Assembly (NCBI RefSeq): GCF_003254395.2
Contig: NC_037650.1
Location: 248,001-312,000 of the forward strand
Reading direction: 5' to 3'
Origin: Apis mellifera
Taxonomy: Eukaryota > Arthropoda > Insecta > Hymenoptera > Apidae
DNA: 64,000 nt
Positions 36,281-48,900 of this stretch are shown piece by piece. Positions within the stretch are counted from its first letter, which is position 1; each line of letters begins with the position of its first letter. The notes beneath the pieces were generated by a model. That model was not told the DNA's origin. It ran no database searches and saw only the letters and a list, made by a program, of their open reading frames with translations. Position numbers and translations under genes: made by a program.

Positions 36281-37600
36281 AGAAGAGATTAATCGACTAG
36301 CAAGGACTGTAGCGAGCACCACTGACACTGTAGAAAAATGCAACGTCGGACAGCTCTACGCGTTCAAGCTGGCCGGCCACGATTAGCGAAACCTATAATT
36401 TTCTTTCCGGATGGAATACCCTATTCGATGATGAATCACTTGTCGTCGTAGTCGAACGTTGGGTGACACGCGAATCATGTTGCACCGGCCAACGCGGTAA
36501 ACGCGATATATTTTTTCCCTGCCACTTGTTCGATAAAACGCGTTGGCTGGATGAAAATATGTCCCTTCTTTTTCTTGGAAAATTGAACGGTTTGGTGAAT
36601 TTTTTATTGCACGGAGGAGGATGGATGGATGGATGGGGAGGTTGATTAATGTCCGAGGGAGATAACGTTGATATAATGTAGAGCAGAGCCCTCGAAATTC
36701 GATTACAATAATACTCGTATTATCAAGAGATCTTGGAATTTCGAATTAGTGCGATTAATTTTGTTGCGGACGGTTCAAAATTTACTGGACATTTCAAATA
36801 TTTACTTCGAGAGCAAAGAAAAATGCATTGTGATGATCGAATGTTTTTCATTTTATAATAAAGATTGTTATTCTAATGTGAAATATGTTTATGTTATTGG
36901 GTGTATCTTAATTTTGTTTATAAACGTTTATAATTTTGTCTCGTGATATGACGTAATATTTCGTCGAATGTTTGAAGATCGTATGTGTAATTTCTAAATA
37001 TACGTGTGCACGAAAATCAGATTTTCTGTAAACAGAATTTGATATCAACGTTGAAATGATATTAGAAATTCAACAATTTTGGTTTCGAAAATGTTGTAAA
37101 TTGTCGAATAATTTCGATATTAAATTTAGATTATTTCGATCGTAACAGGAACATATATTTGTTACATTTCTTTCGAATTTAATTGTCGTTGAATTTTTAT
37201 AAATCGATCAATTTCCGCTATCAAATATTCTCTCTCTATGCTCTTCTTTTTGCTTAAAGCGCAATTCAGCTTTAACAAATCCTCCGTAAACATGTCTCGT
37301 ATTTCCAAAGTCGTGCTAAACAGTCTTACGATCCAGCTTCCTTAGGATTATCCTTTCCTTATTAGTCGTAAAATTACCCTCCTATTCTGTAGCTATGATA
37401 AGAAGAAAAACGAAGAATTTACTTATTTTGTAGTGTTATGAAAATTTTTATATTTTATTATTTCAACAAATATAGACGTCGTAATATAATATATGAAAGT
37501 TTATACTTTAAATACAAAATACACGAAGCCAACTATTAAGATGCATTTTTGAAAAGAAATATATATATTGATATATATGTTGAATTAATATAATAAATTT
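36281..37600. other. Island then AT-rich stretch
   Basis: 36290-36560 is GC-richer (AAGCTGGCCGGCCACGATTAG). A GATG tetranucleotide run lies at about 36621-36636. 36750-37600 is AT-rich. The 60- and 65-codon plus-strand frames are unremarkable. Confidence 0.45.
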
Positions 37601-38160
37601 TATACGTAATTCGACAGGAATAAAGCCGCGCAGAATGGAGAAATTCCATCTATTCTGTTGCCCGGCTGATATCCGAGTCTCTATCGTGCAATAAAAGAGC
37701 GGGAAAAGTTGATAAACAGGCGCGTGTGCGTCGCATTATCGAGCGATGTTTAATAATGGAAAAGCAAATACGGCCGTTCGTTGATCGAGGAGGGACGACG
37801 TTTATTGAATCGGGGCCCGGCGACAGCGTTGCGTTAAGCGGGTCATCGATTATAAGTCAAAAGCGTCATCCATCAAACGACGCAGCGTACATCACGCGTC
37901 TCGCAACTAGGGGAGGGGAGACTCTAAATATGCAACGAACTGTGAACTTTTCTCCGCTCCGTGTAACAGTTTCCTTCGTTTCGCCGGGATTGCCGTGGCC
38001 CGTGCCTTTACACCTGGCTGCATGCGATCACAGCCTAGGATAATACTTGCCCGACCGGAAGTTATAGTTCACGGTAGCCTGCCTCGAAATCGTTCGTAAC
38101 GAGACGCATTAAGGACGGGTAGCGCGTCTCATTTAAGAGAACTTTTTCTCTCCGCTGAAT
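37601..38160. other. CpG-rich island, strong candidate regulatory module
   Basis: Among the most GC-rich blocks here, with sharp AT-rich borders. Motifs visible: GCAATAAAAG (Hox/caudal-like), GGGGCCCGGCGACAGCG, CATCGATTATAAG (ATCGAT), ACACCTGGC (CACCTG E-box). A 105-codon plus-strand frame (37726-38043) crosses it; it has no recognisable domain and begins within the CpG-rich part. Non-coding function is favoured, but a coding exon cannot be excluded without comparison. Confidence 0.35.
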
Positions 38161-41100
38161 CGAACTCGAACGATTTCGTTTATTAATTTCGTTTTGCAAC
38201 TCGTTTTTTTTCTTTCTAATTAATACTTATCCGTGTTTATATCGAATATAAACGTGAATATAATAATAATGGAAAAAGCGAAGCATTGAATTTGTTCAAT
38301 ATTTAAAAATCCATCTTCACTCTGATAAAAAATTTTGAATCGTAATGATGATTATTTGAAATGAATTTTGAAGGAGTAAGAAATTTATGTAATTTGTTAA
38401 AGCAGCTTTGGAATTAATAATTAAATTATCTTTTTTGTTTTTCAAAATGTTTCTATAAATTGTTATATTATATAACTCTTAATAATTAACATTAAAAAGT
38501 ACAATTTGTCATTTTATATTTTCATTTTTCGTATAAGAAACTGAAAATCTCGAGCTAAAATTATTAAGTTCATCTTTCATTTTTAAATTCATCATGATCT
38601 TTGTAAAAAAAAAAAAAAAAAAAAGTTCTATTTTTCGTTCGTAGAAAATCAATTTACGAGGAAGAAAAACACGAATGACGGTATCGAAATTCGTTAAAAC
38701 GATTAAAATCGATGCAATAAACGATGTAATGTTCATTGTATCCGTCATTCGGGCGATTTTTTCGCGCGAACAATAGTGGCGTGTATTTCGTATCAATGAC
38801 ACCGTGATACGTACGATGAATGGTGATAAAATTGCGTTGGTGTCTGCCGGCCACGTGGGAAATTCAGTTCGCGTCAGGCCATGCTTGTCACACGGTTGAT
38901 AGTCCGATGTGTACGTACCTGGAACATATCATAATCCGTGAAATTTTTGAACACGTTTCATGGAAACGCGATATGTAATCAAAAATGAAACATTCTTGGC
39001 CGAACAACAAAAATCATTCACAAAGTTTCGAGGATAATTTTCATGTTCTTGGTTAAAATTTCTTATCCAGTATTTTCTAATTTTCGAGAAAAATAAAATT
39101 TTTTTGTGTGTGTGCTTTCTATTCTTCTTAGGATGAATAAATTACATTTTTACGAGTTTTGAAATTTTCCATGAAAAGGAAAGAAGAAAAATGCAAAGAA
39201 TTTAATTTGGTTCTTTAAGCCAAAATAAGAAAATTTCGAATTTGTTTTCTGGTTATTGTTAATCGCAAATTGATGGAAATATCTCTGAGAGTTTATTTAC
39301 GTGAAAGAATACATGCATGAAGCAATAAAAATGATTTTGATTTTTAATTGATTTTTTTATTTTAAATTTCAAATATATTTCAATTTGAAATTTTAAACAT
39401 ATATATGTGTGTGTAAAAGCTTTACAATTTTAAATGTTTAAATTTAAAAATTTTAAATTTCAAACACATTTTAATTAAAAAGTGTAAATGTTCGAATAAT
39501 TCGATTTAAAACGTGAAGTTAATATTTGTTTCTCGGAATAAAATTCTTTTGATTCGTTATTTAATGTTTCAATTTTTTTTTTATCATCCTGCAATCACAT
39601 TGGAATCAATTGTTATTTAAATTCTATATCTTTAAACGACGATATTTTATGGCGAATCAAATGTCGCAAAGATCGAAAATAATTAGGCGAACATCGAGGA
39701 AGATAACGTTTTATGCAGGTGGAAGGAATCGAGAGGACGAGAAATATGAATATAAAAGTGTAATCGAGAAACATTGGTTCTTTTCACGTGGAATCCGATA
39801 ACAGAAGAAGCGAACAATCTGCTTCCTTCTTTTCATCGTTCTTTTAACTTTCCACCATTGTGATACGAGGAATTATCTCACGTACGAAAATCCACCCTCG
39901 ACAACGGTCTTTCATCGAAATATTTTCGTGGAAAGATCGATCAACCATGTCCACTTTTCATCCTCTCTCCTTCCTCATTCTTTTTCTTTTTCCTTCTCAC
40001 TCCGCAATCTTTCAACATTGTCAACTGCAATGTCTTCTTCGTGCCAATGATTTTTAGCATCTTGAAAATAGGAAAAGTATCGGTTTGAATCGTCTAAGAG
40101 GAAAAAATAGAGAATAAAAATTCGGATAAAAGAAAGAAATAAAAATATAAAATTGAAATTACCAAATGATAAAGAATAGTAACATTTATTTTTTATTTTA
40201 ATATTATTTGTAATTACATATTCAGTCTTGTACATCCAAAGACTACTTCTTGATATATTTATATCTGTATTTTATTCACATATAAAATTCTATGAAAACA
40301 TTTATATTTTCACTATTTTTGTATCATTTATTACTATTATTGTTACACATCATTTTTTTCTTAAACTTTAACATTTATCGAATTATTGATCCATTTAGTT
40401 ATAGATCCATATAGTTATAGACCTAAATATAAATAAATAGACCTTGACAAATTATTTTATCATTTAGATTAATAAATACACTAGAACAGCAATCTGAATT
40501 TACAGATCAATTTCAATATTTATAATTTTAAATTTAATTAATTCAACATTCATTGCAAGATTATGATTTCGAGATATTATTCGAGAAAGAACTTATTTCA
40601 AGGTATACATATATTATTTATTACTAATTTTTTAAAATTTAGAATAATCTTATTTATTATTTCAGAATTAATATTTTTTATTTCATTTTTTTGAACATTC
40701 TTTCATTCAGTTTCTCCAAACATTGAAATTGATATAACATGATTTACAAAAACAGAATAATTAAGTGCATACTATTTTACTAATTTCACTTTCTTTTTTT
40801 TATAATCGTTTTGCGATTTCATCTCTTGTATTAAAAATTAGCTATTTATGGAATATTTCGTCCAGCAGTATATTAAACCTATAATGTAATTAATACGAGA
40901 ATATTTACAAAAAAATTCGAAATTTAAATTTTTATGAACGATTCTTTTGCAATAAACGAATTTAATTAATAGAGAATAAGAAAAATAAGTAATACAAAGG
41001 AATAATATATAAATCACTTCAACTTTAAAAAAAAAATAAAGTTTCTTTTCACGGTATATGAATTTATTTATTAAACACTTGTCGTAATATAAAAATCACT

Positions 41101-41560
41101 ATTTTTATCAATAGTAATATTAATATCCAAATTTATTGAAATATCTTTTCCGATACATACACGTAAGCATTATTGATGACAATTAGAAAGAACGTACGAT
41201 TTTATATTCACATTGTTTCTGATATAAAATTATTTTTGTAGCATAGAAAAAAAATTTTTCCAAACTCTCGATGGTCAATTTATCTCTGTATTCCATCCGT
41301 GCGCATACAAGACTCGATAATGGTTCCGAAAAAAATCCACACGATATATTCATTCCGACCAAACTCCAATATTTTTCTCCTTTCAAAATAAACGGAACGG
41401 CGTTTCGTGGAAAAGATTTATAACACTAGAAGAAACTAGGAAAAAATCAAAGATTTTGATTTTCTATTAAAATCATCTATCTTAATAAAAGATTAATTAG
41501 TGAAATATCATTTTCTTTCTTTTTTTTTTTTCTTCTTTTTCTTTTTTTGATTAAAGCAGT
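38161..41560. other. Long AT-rich gene-free stretch
   Basis: Contains an A20 run at 38605-38624, a moderately GC-richer patch at about 38740-38930, AT-filler with TTTTAAATTTAAA patches at 39350-39480, a pair of ATAGTTATAGA/ATCCAT-type words at 40388-40430, and otherwise nothing. Frames of 60-97 codons are low-complexity and scattered over both strands. Confidence 0.55.
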
Positions 41561-42170
41561 ATGAAACACAGGTAGTCGTTGATAGACGTACACGCGCACT
41601 TGTTGCACGCATGAAAAGCTTCGATCCGTGGTCACCGCGATAAAATAAGTTTTATACGCACGAAAGTGACGCGAGGGTGCGAGCGGGTAAAACCGGAAAT
41701 AGCCGGCCGCCACCGCTTTCATTCGACCAAGAGGAGGGAAAAAGGAGAAAAGAAAGGCGAGCGGTAAAAAAGGTGGATTATATCTCAATATTCCACTTAT
41801 GCACCTTGTACAGCTTCTCTCTCTCTCTCTCTCTTCTCTATCTCAGTATCTCTATCTCTTTTTTTTCTTCTTCAACGAACTGGCAAAAGAACACTCGAGG
41901 ATGGTCGAGCAAGGATTTTTCTTTTTGAGCAAAGTTCGGGAAGGGAAAGTGAAAAGGAAAACGATTTTCCAAAAAAAAAGGAAGAGAGAAAGAAAGAAAG
42001 AAGAAAAAAGAGGTACACGCGTGGCGGCAGCTGGGAGAAGAGAAACTTGCGGAAAGTAATTAGAAGCCATCGTTCGAAGGAAACGAGAGTTCGAAAAGTT
42101 TCGAAATCCCTGGCCATAGCTAAACACAAAATGCACTTTCGCACGAGGCCTTTCGTATTTTACACTCGAA
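41561..42170. other. Island with alternating pyrimidine and purine tracts
   Basis: GC-richer at 41600-41720 and 42020-42150, with a CT run (41817-41834), a T/C tract (to about 41875) and a purine tract (41930-42015). Five overlapping frames of 83-103 codons on both strands arise from these tracts and are not supported as genes. Confidence 0.4.
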
Positions 42171-42261
42171 AGAAAATTTGATCCTTTGAGTATTGTTGTC
42201 GGATTTCTGGTGTCAAAAACAATATTTATGCAATTGTTGTAATTGTAATAGTTTTACTAGC

Positions 42262-42450
42262 TTTAACGAGCCATAATGTGGAACACAAATCACGGCACAG
42301 GAAGTGACATTGAAATATCGATTTAACAAAGTCGTTCTTTGGACAAGGGTAGAACAGCTCTCTGCTCCTAGAACATTATACTGCTTATTGCATAAATTGG
42401 TATCGAAGGAATAATTGTAAATAAGTTAATTATTGTGACTGTTGTATATA
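42262..42450 (+). repeat. Diverged dispersed repeat, copy 2
   Basis: This is the partner of 24421-24605: GCCATAATGTGGAAC at 42270, ATCGATTTAACA at 42317, AGAACATTATA at 42370 and AATTATTGT at 42428. The first-to-last spacing (158) is identical to copy 1. Intervening bases are much diverged. Confidence 0.55.
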
Positions 42451-43295
42451 AAAATATAAAAATTATTTGTAATTTTCTCTAAGAGAACAAGAAAATGAAA
42501 GAGAGAAGTTGTTGATGTAGAAATTTGTTGATAAATTTTTGTTAATAATTTGTTAATAATTTATTACCAATGAATGTTTATCTTTTCCATTAAAATATAA
42601 TTATATCATAAAAGAATGCTCATAATAATAATCTTACATTCTCTCAGAAAATATTGTTTTATCGAAACAAACTTTATAACAATTATTATTATTTTAGAAA
42701 AATATTTATTGACAGGTAATGAAAAAATGATTTTAATTAAAGTATTCATCTTGATTTTAAACACTTGAAAACTTATGATCAAGAAGCATAACGAAAAAAA
42801 TATTAATATCGAAACTATTTTTGCTTTTGCAATTGTAAAAAGAAACGTGCAGTTTCGTTCAAAATTATTTTTACGATACATTGATCGATATATATCGATA
42901 GATGTAAGATAGTTTCAAAGTTAAGAATAATAGTCACTCGACTAATCGATAGTTGCAACAATGAGATAAACGTCATAATTTCTTCGTTGGTCGAAAAACA
43001 CGTTTGACGTTTCATTTTGTTAAATGTCGAGCTGCAAACGAGATTTGCCTCGTTCGTTTTCACGTCACGTTCGATTCTCGGATAAGTAACGGAATTTCAG
43101 GAAATTTCTCTGGCCGTGTATTGGATGTATTGGAAATATTCTTAAATACCGCTGCGAATTTTTACGCAAGAATTCTGTGTCACCTGTGCTTCATCGTTTT
43201 AATTAAAAAGAGCGAATATTAATGGAGAATCTAAGAGTAATAATGGGACAAGTCTATTATTTCGTTTGCCTTTTCAATCGTAAAAATAAAATCTT
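42451..43295. other. AT-rich gene-free stretch
   Basis: AT-rich, with a slightly GC-richer part at 42930-43160. Short overlapping frames only. Confidence 0.55.
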
Positions 43296-43354
43296 ATTGT
43301 ATAAATTATTATTGTATAATATTGTATAATATTGTATAAATATTGTATAAATTA
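43296..43354 (+). repeat. TATTGTATAA tandem repeat
   Basis: About five imperfect tandem copies of a 10-13-bp ATTGTATAAT unit. Confidence 0.85.
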
Positions 43355-43959
43355 TTGTTTATAGGGGAAAATATAGCATTTATAATCGCTCAGGGAAAAA
43401 GTTCCAATTTTTACGTCATAATCAAAATATATTTTTTTTAAAGAAATTATATATGAACAGATATAGAAGCAAGAAAAATATCTTATAATTAAAAGAATAA
43501 AAAAATATGATTAACGATATAAAATTTTAATTATTTTACTTATTTGTTTAAATTGTAAATACTTAATGAATATATAAATATAATGTACGTGATAAATATA
43601 CAAAAAGTTTTTGATATTTTAATATATTCTATTTATAATATATGTGTATATTAGTTAAAATTTAAACAAATTTACTAATTTTTATTTTTATGCACATAAA
43701 AATAAAATTCGATTATTCTTTGCACACGACTAAGAAAAAGATCCAAGCCTGATTGAACAATTGTATCGAAAATTCTTTTTTCAACAAATATAAAAAGGAA
43801 TATAAAAAGGAAGCTAATGATAAACATTCAGTTTCGAGAGAAAAATAAAGCCAATTTACGGGGATAAAAATCGAACGAAAGAATAAAAGGAAATAAAATA
43901 AACAAGAAGGATCGAAAAAAGAATGCAATGAAAATTAGAAATTCGATTTTACGAATTGT
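43355..43959. other. AT-rich gene-free stretch
   Basis: Very AT-rich filler. No feature recognised. Confidence 0.6.
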
Positions 43960-44660
43960 TCCGTAACGGTTGAGGATTCATTATCCCGCAATCCGTGACG
44001 CGATTTAAATTAATTCTTTCCTAGTATCCCCGTTTATCCCCGTCCACGACATTCCGTGAAAAGCTCGAGGTTAATCGAGGATAACGCAACAACGACGTAA
44101 TCGGCCTCGGCGAAAATTTATCGTCGATGCGATCGATCGAACGAAGAGAGCGTCGACGAAAGTACGAAAAAAAAAAAAAAAAAAAAGAAAGAAAAAAACG
44201 AGGACGGATTGGAAGGAGGGTTGATCTGTCATCGATAATGCCGCTACGTGTCCGGAATGTGGAAACGATCGAAAGTACGCGCAGAGAGGTTTGGCTGGAA
44301 ACGAGGAAAGAGCTAGCGACTGTTTGCACGCGTGCGACGCGTTCATTGAATATGCAGAAAGTGCGTGCTTCGTACGGAAACAAACGGTTCATCGAATTTG
44401 CACGTGGCTCGGCTGATACTACGAACTCGCTGTGAATCGCTCGACGCCATGGAGTTTCGCAAAACGCGGTAGAATTTTGCGCCAAGCTTGACAAATTTAA
44501 TCGTCTTCGAAATTCCATTCCGCGTCAATTATCGTTTCACTCTGTTTCATTATTTAATCGTTAAGAGGATCATACGGATTGGAAATTAAAAATGACTTTT
44601 CTTTTTTACGGTGTGTTGTTCGCCTGGCGGATGAAAAATATTTACGCGAATGAGGATTAA
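43960..44660. other. CpG-rich island split by an A20 run
   Basis: CpG-dense block (CGATGCGATCGATCGAACG, GCACGCGTGCGACGCG) interrupted by 20 consecutive A at 44167-44186. Both strands stay open over long overlapping frames (165 codons minus, 102 plus, 91 minus). That is characteristic of CpG-rich DNA with few stop codons, and the peptides have no domain. Possible regulatory element. Confidence 0.35.
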
Positions 44661-44708
44661 ATTATCTGTCGCGTGTTAATGCGTTGAATTAATTTTGTGT
44701 AGATTGGA

Positions 44709-44725
44709 GGGGGGGGGGGGGGGGG
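44709..44725 (+). repeat. G17 homopolymer
   Basis: Seventeen consecutive G in an AT-rich genome, a potential G-quadruplex-forming or slippage-prone site. Confidence 0.9.
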
Positions 44726-45068
44726 AGAAGAAAATTCGACCGAATGTTTAATTTTAGAGAAGAGCTTAATATATATATATAATTTAAACTTCGTGCTGCG
44801 CTTCGATGTTGAAAGAACAATCTCCGAGTCGCCCTCTTTATCGCCTTATCTTGCTAATATCGAGTCCGGTGTTGAACAGAATGGATCACGAAAAATTAAA
44901 ATTATTAAAATATTGATAGAAAATATTTACTCTGATGCAAGCGCGTATAAAATATAGCGATGCAAAAATGAATAAAAAAAAAATTTGAACTGAAATATAT
45001 TTATTTATTAAATTTTAAATAGGCCATGATTAATTTTTATTTTCGAAATTTTATTTATTTTTTTTCAG

Positions 45069-45095
45069 GCGAGTTCAATGCATCTAAAATTACAA
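45069..45095 (+). other. Speculative 27-nt microexon
   Basis: A long T-rich tract ending TTTTTTTTCAG (45058-45068) precedes 27 bases that end CAA, followed directly by GTAAGA (from 45096), a strong donor consensus. A TGATTAAT word upstream (about 45027) could serve as a branch point. The 27 bases are a multiple of three and carry no stop in the phase starting GCG AGT TCA (nine codons). Chance occurrence of such a pair in 64 kb is quite possible; no neighbouring exon is recognised. Confidence 0.12.
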
Positions 45096-45099
45096 GTAA

Positions 45100-47650
45100 G
45101 ATTCCGAATCGAGAAATATCTCAAGTTACTTGCTATTTTTCGAAACAAAAATCTTTTTTATTTTTTATTAAATATTTTTTTTTTAATTTTTCGCTATAGT
45201 GTTCGAGTATATTTACTGTAATTAGGGTCTCGATGATCGATATCTAGCGATGAAATAACAATTGTTTACCTCAGAGCAATGCTGTTTACCAGTTTTCCAT
45301 ATAGGCAATGGATAATCACGAGCAATGTCGATGCATATTATACAAGATTTGGATAATAGCGAACAAAAGGCAATGCAGCTAGCAGGCCAAGTAAAGCTCA
45401 AAATCTTAATTATCTAGTAGTTACTTTTATTGGTCCTAGCTTTTTTCTCGTTGCCATAATTTTTCTTTTCGAAAAGCAAGAATAATAAAATAAAGTAAAT
45501 GAAAACAAAAATTATCTGAAAGAAAAATTGTAAAAGATCACTATCTACGTTGTCACATGTAATAATGTATCGACATTTTTATAAATTTTATGAATTTTAT
45601 TAATTTTTGTACGTATCGTTATATAATTTGACACGAAAATAAGAAGGGATTTTAAAATATACGAATATAATATAAAATTACAAAATAAATAAAAAATAAT
45701 TAAATATATTAATATATTAAGCGATATAGGAATAAATAACAAAAAGAAATATGCAAGAATGCGTTGAATGAAAAATTAACTTTAGATCAAATGATTTTCT
45801 GTCGATTGAATCTATTTCGAAGATTTCATTGTGTTATAGTTATTCTATATATCGTATTATAATTTTATTTCTTTTTTTTTTTTTTTTTAGCAAATATAAC
45901 GTCTCCAAATTTAAAATTTAAAATTTACATAGATGAATAACTAGTAATAATTATTTTTTTAAACGAAATTCACGCTTTCTATGCAAATTTAATCGTTTCG
46001 TCGAAGCTAAAAAGAACGTAAAGATAAATATTTCGAAAATGTTATACGCGTAAAATGAAGAGATTAAAAAATTCTTTAATGTAAAAGTTTCTTAGATAAA
46101 TTTTTCAAACGAGCGAATTTAATAATTTTCAAAAATTACAAGTTGAAATAAAAAATAATATTTTAAAATTAAAAAACAAACTTGAATAATATTGATCAAT
46201 AATTTTTCTCGTTAAATCAAATTCGAAACGTGTCGAGTAACGATTTAATCGAATTTAAAAATTTTTAAATTGGAATTTAAACAATTTTAACCTCTGTTGT
46301 TTACAGAATACTCAGCTATTTGAATAATCGTTTAATTATTCTGAATTTTCTTTAAGAAACGATTGAAATAAAACTCTATAATAAAAATTGAGGAAAAACC
46401 GTGAAAATTTTATTTCGAGGGATTTCTCGAATCAAATAACAAATCAGTAGAATCGTGAATGAGATAATGGAAATAATTTCAAACTAACAAATTTATAATC
46501 ATTTTATTTCACAATTCATTTTATCAAATGAACCTTTAGCATTTATGAAAAATTCTCTGTGGGCAACGATGAAAAATAAAACGAATTTATTTCCAGGACA
46601 ATTACTCTCGATTCACAATTGCCCGCGTTTAATCGAAAATTTTTCATTCGAGATATTAACACCGTTGGCGTGATAACGATAATTCCGTAACACCACGACA
46701 GCGAATAAATCGCAACGATTAACAAGGTTTTCGAATTTTATAAATATATCCGTCGAATCATTTCAGTGGCCACTCGATCGGCTCTCTTACGGTGGACGAT
46801 TAAAAAACACTCGCTCGTAGTGAAGTGTAGCGTGTAGCTCTCGAAACTGTCAAACGTCAATTACCATTCTCTGTCCACTCCGCGTCGTGAAAATTAAATT
46901 ATCTTCACGGTGAATCGTTTAATCGCGTCATACTTTACCCATTGTAATCGAATCATTTCGAGATACACAACAAATGATATAATTGAAACGAAATCGGAAC
47001 GACAACCTTTCGACAACCCGTTCTCGATAATCGAATCCACTGAATGGCCGATAGATTATTATAATTTAGGGGCGAGAAAATTTCACAATCGGCAATCGAG
47101 AATTTTCACGCGCCGCGGTAATGAGCCATTCAAAAAATGTATCAAAAATTTTCAACATTTATGGCACTTATTAGTTAATTTTTATATTTATGTAATTGCA
47201 CGTGTTCGTTATTCTCGAATCATGTCGCCAAATTGTTAAAATTCTTTTCCTTAAAATAACTATGAATATGATGACCGATGATATTTGTATGCAGATATTT
47301 CAAATAAATTCTCAATTGGATAAATTCTCAACTAAATATCTTTTAAATTTTATTTAAAAAAAAAATAAATAAAAATTGAAAGTGATTTTATTTTTTTGGA
47401 AACAGATTTTTATATTTATATCTTTTTTAAATTATTTTCGATATTCGAATTTATCCAAGCGTCATAATTTATTGAGAAATGTTAAAAATCTTTTGTTCTT
47501 TTCTCAAAATGTTTGTCTCATCTAAAAATATTTAAATTATATTGGAAACCATTTGCAGATAATTACAAAGATTTTCAAACGTGTATTAAATTTGTACTGA
47601 GAAATTCTCAAAAATATTCAAAGATATCTTAGAATATATCTAATATAAAA
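45100..47650. other. Gene-free stretch
   Basis: AT-rich, with a T-run at about 45870-45889 ending in TTTAG. 46740-47120 is mixed composition with CpG and a 109-codon plus-strand frame (46910-47239) that starts on a non-ATG codon and has no recognised domain. No gene supported. Confidence 0.5.
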
Positions 47651-48440
47651 AGTGTTCGATGTTATTCAGAATTCACAATGTTTCTGATTCATGACCCGGA
47701 ATACGAAATTAGGTTTCGAGTTTTTGTTTGAAAAATCTCACGTTCTCCGCGCCATCTTTTTCGACAATGTCAGCTATTCGAAGAAAAATATTCCGTTGAA
47801 ACGAGTGAGAAAAGCGACACAAGCTCAAATCGCATCAAACTCGCAGACATCGCGGAATTCAACGTGCGGTCTGCTTTGGAATTCTCCCTTTTGCGATAGC
47901 TAGAGCAGCGCGTAGGAATTTATTAGCGCTCTCTCTCTCTTTCTCTCTTTCTCTTCCATATCTGCTTTCCCGCGAGCGCGAATAATCGTTTCTGTTACGA
48001 TGATAATCCTTTAGCTCGCAGCAGAATTTAATACCAATTAGCCGAGAGCTAATTTCCGGAAAAGTGTATCGGCTGGCAAACCGGGGAAAGTTTGGTAGAT
48101 CGTCCTGATGAATTTTTAAATGGATCGGCGAATTTGAATATGATTATGGTTGTAGTTCGAGACGGTTATCGGTTTTGGGTAAGATGAATTTTTTATCTTT
48201 TCACGATGAGAGCGCTTGCGTGAACCAATTCGGCCATCGTACAGATAATTTGAACACTTTCTTCTTGATAAAAAAAAATATTTATTGGAAGAAAATATCC
48301 GAGGATCTAATAAACGTGTATAATATTTAGAATACAAAATAAATTTCAAGAATCGTAGAATGAAAAATTTGAATTTGCAATAAAAGAAATATTTACTAAT
48401 GACAATTTTCCAAGTTTATTCTTTCACGTTCAAACGACCC
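47651..48440. other. Mixed stretch with CT microsatellite
   Basis: 47690-48110 is GC-richer, with a (CT)n/TTTCTC tract at 47929-47955 and a 70-codon frame of no known type. 48110-48440 is AT-rich. Confidence 0.45.
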
Positions 48441-48900
48441 TTCCTGTTAAACTTTAATCACCGACGAGATAATCGGCAATCGTTCTTCCTCGAGCCGCCG
48501 TTTAATTAAGATGCTCGGCTCGAATGCTCGGACAAATGACAAATTTATCGGCGTGGCATCGACGAAAGGAATAATTAGTCCGAAATATGGGTGTTTGCAA
48601 ACAGCGAAACACAATGTACGCGAAGTTGGCCCCGGAACGTGCCCGCTTAGTAGATTCTAGACACGCGCTATTATCTCCGCCGGAAGCGGAAGTCCACTCG
48701 GCTGCTCACCCACCTGGTCTTTCCGTCCCGGCTCACGCGCTGTCATCCCGTATATCGGCTCCTTCTATCTGAATTAATTCACGTTTCTTCTTCGTTCCGT
48801 TTCTCTGACTCCACTAACCCCATGATACTTCGAAAGTAATACGTAATTTTGCAAGGAGGCACGTGCTGAAGAGGAATAATCGGATGCACCCTCGAGTGGA
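48441..48900. other. GC-rich island with a 61-codon ATG frame
   Basis: 48587-48772 is an ATG-to-stop frame of 61 codons in one of the most GC-rich patches (GGCCCCGGAACGTGCCCGC, CGCCGGAAGCGGAAG). The peptide is Ala/Pro/Ser/Arg-rich with balanced composition, unlike the low-complexity frames elsewhere, but no family is recognised and no ribosome or splice context is informative. It could be a short exon, a small ORF, or simply GC-rich non-coding DNA. Confidence 0.15.

Noticed and set aside
36453..36480. CGTTGGGTGACACG as an arm fragment of the inverted-repeat family
   Set aside because: The match breaks down after eight bases and there is no further arm similarity.
41477..42144. Five overlapping frames on both strands
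   Set aside because: All derive from CT, T and GA tracts; mutually overlapping phases cannot all be coding and none has a domain.
44167..44186. A20 run as the tail of a retroposed gene copy
   Set aside because: No target-site duplication or recognisable upstream gene or SINE body; similar A/T runs are common across the window.
44021..44518. 165-codon minus-strand frame
   Set aside because: It runs through a poly(A) complement (six or more Phe in a row) and CpG-rich DNA open on both strands; no recognisable family.
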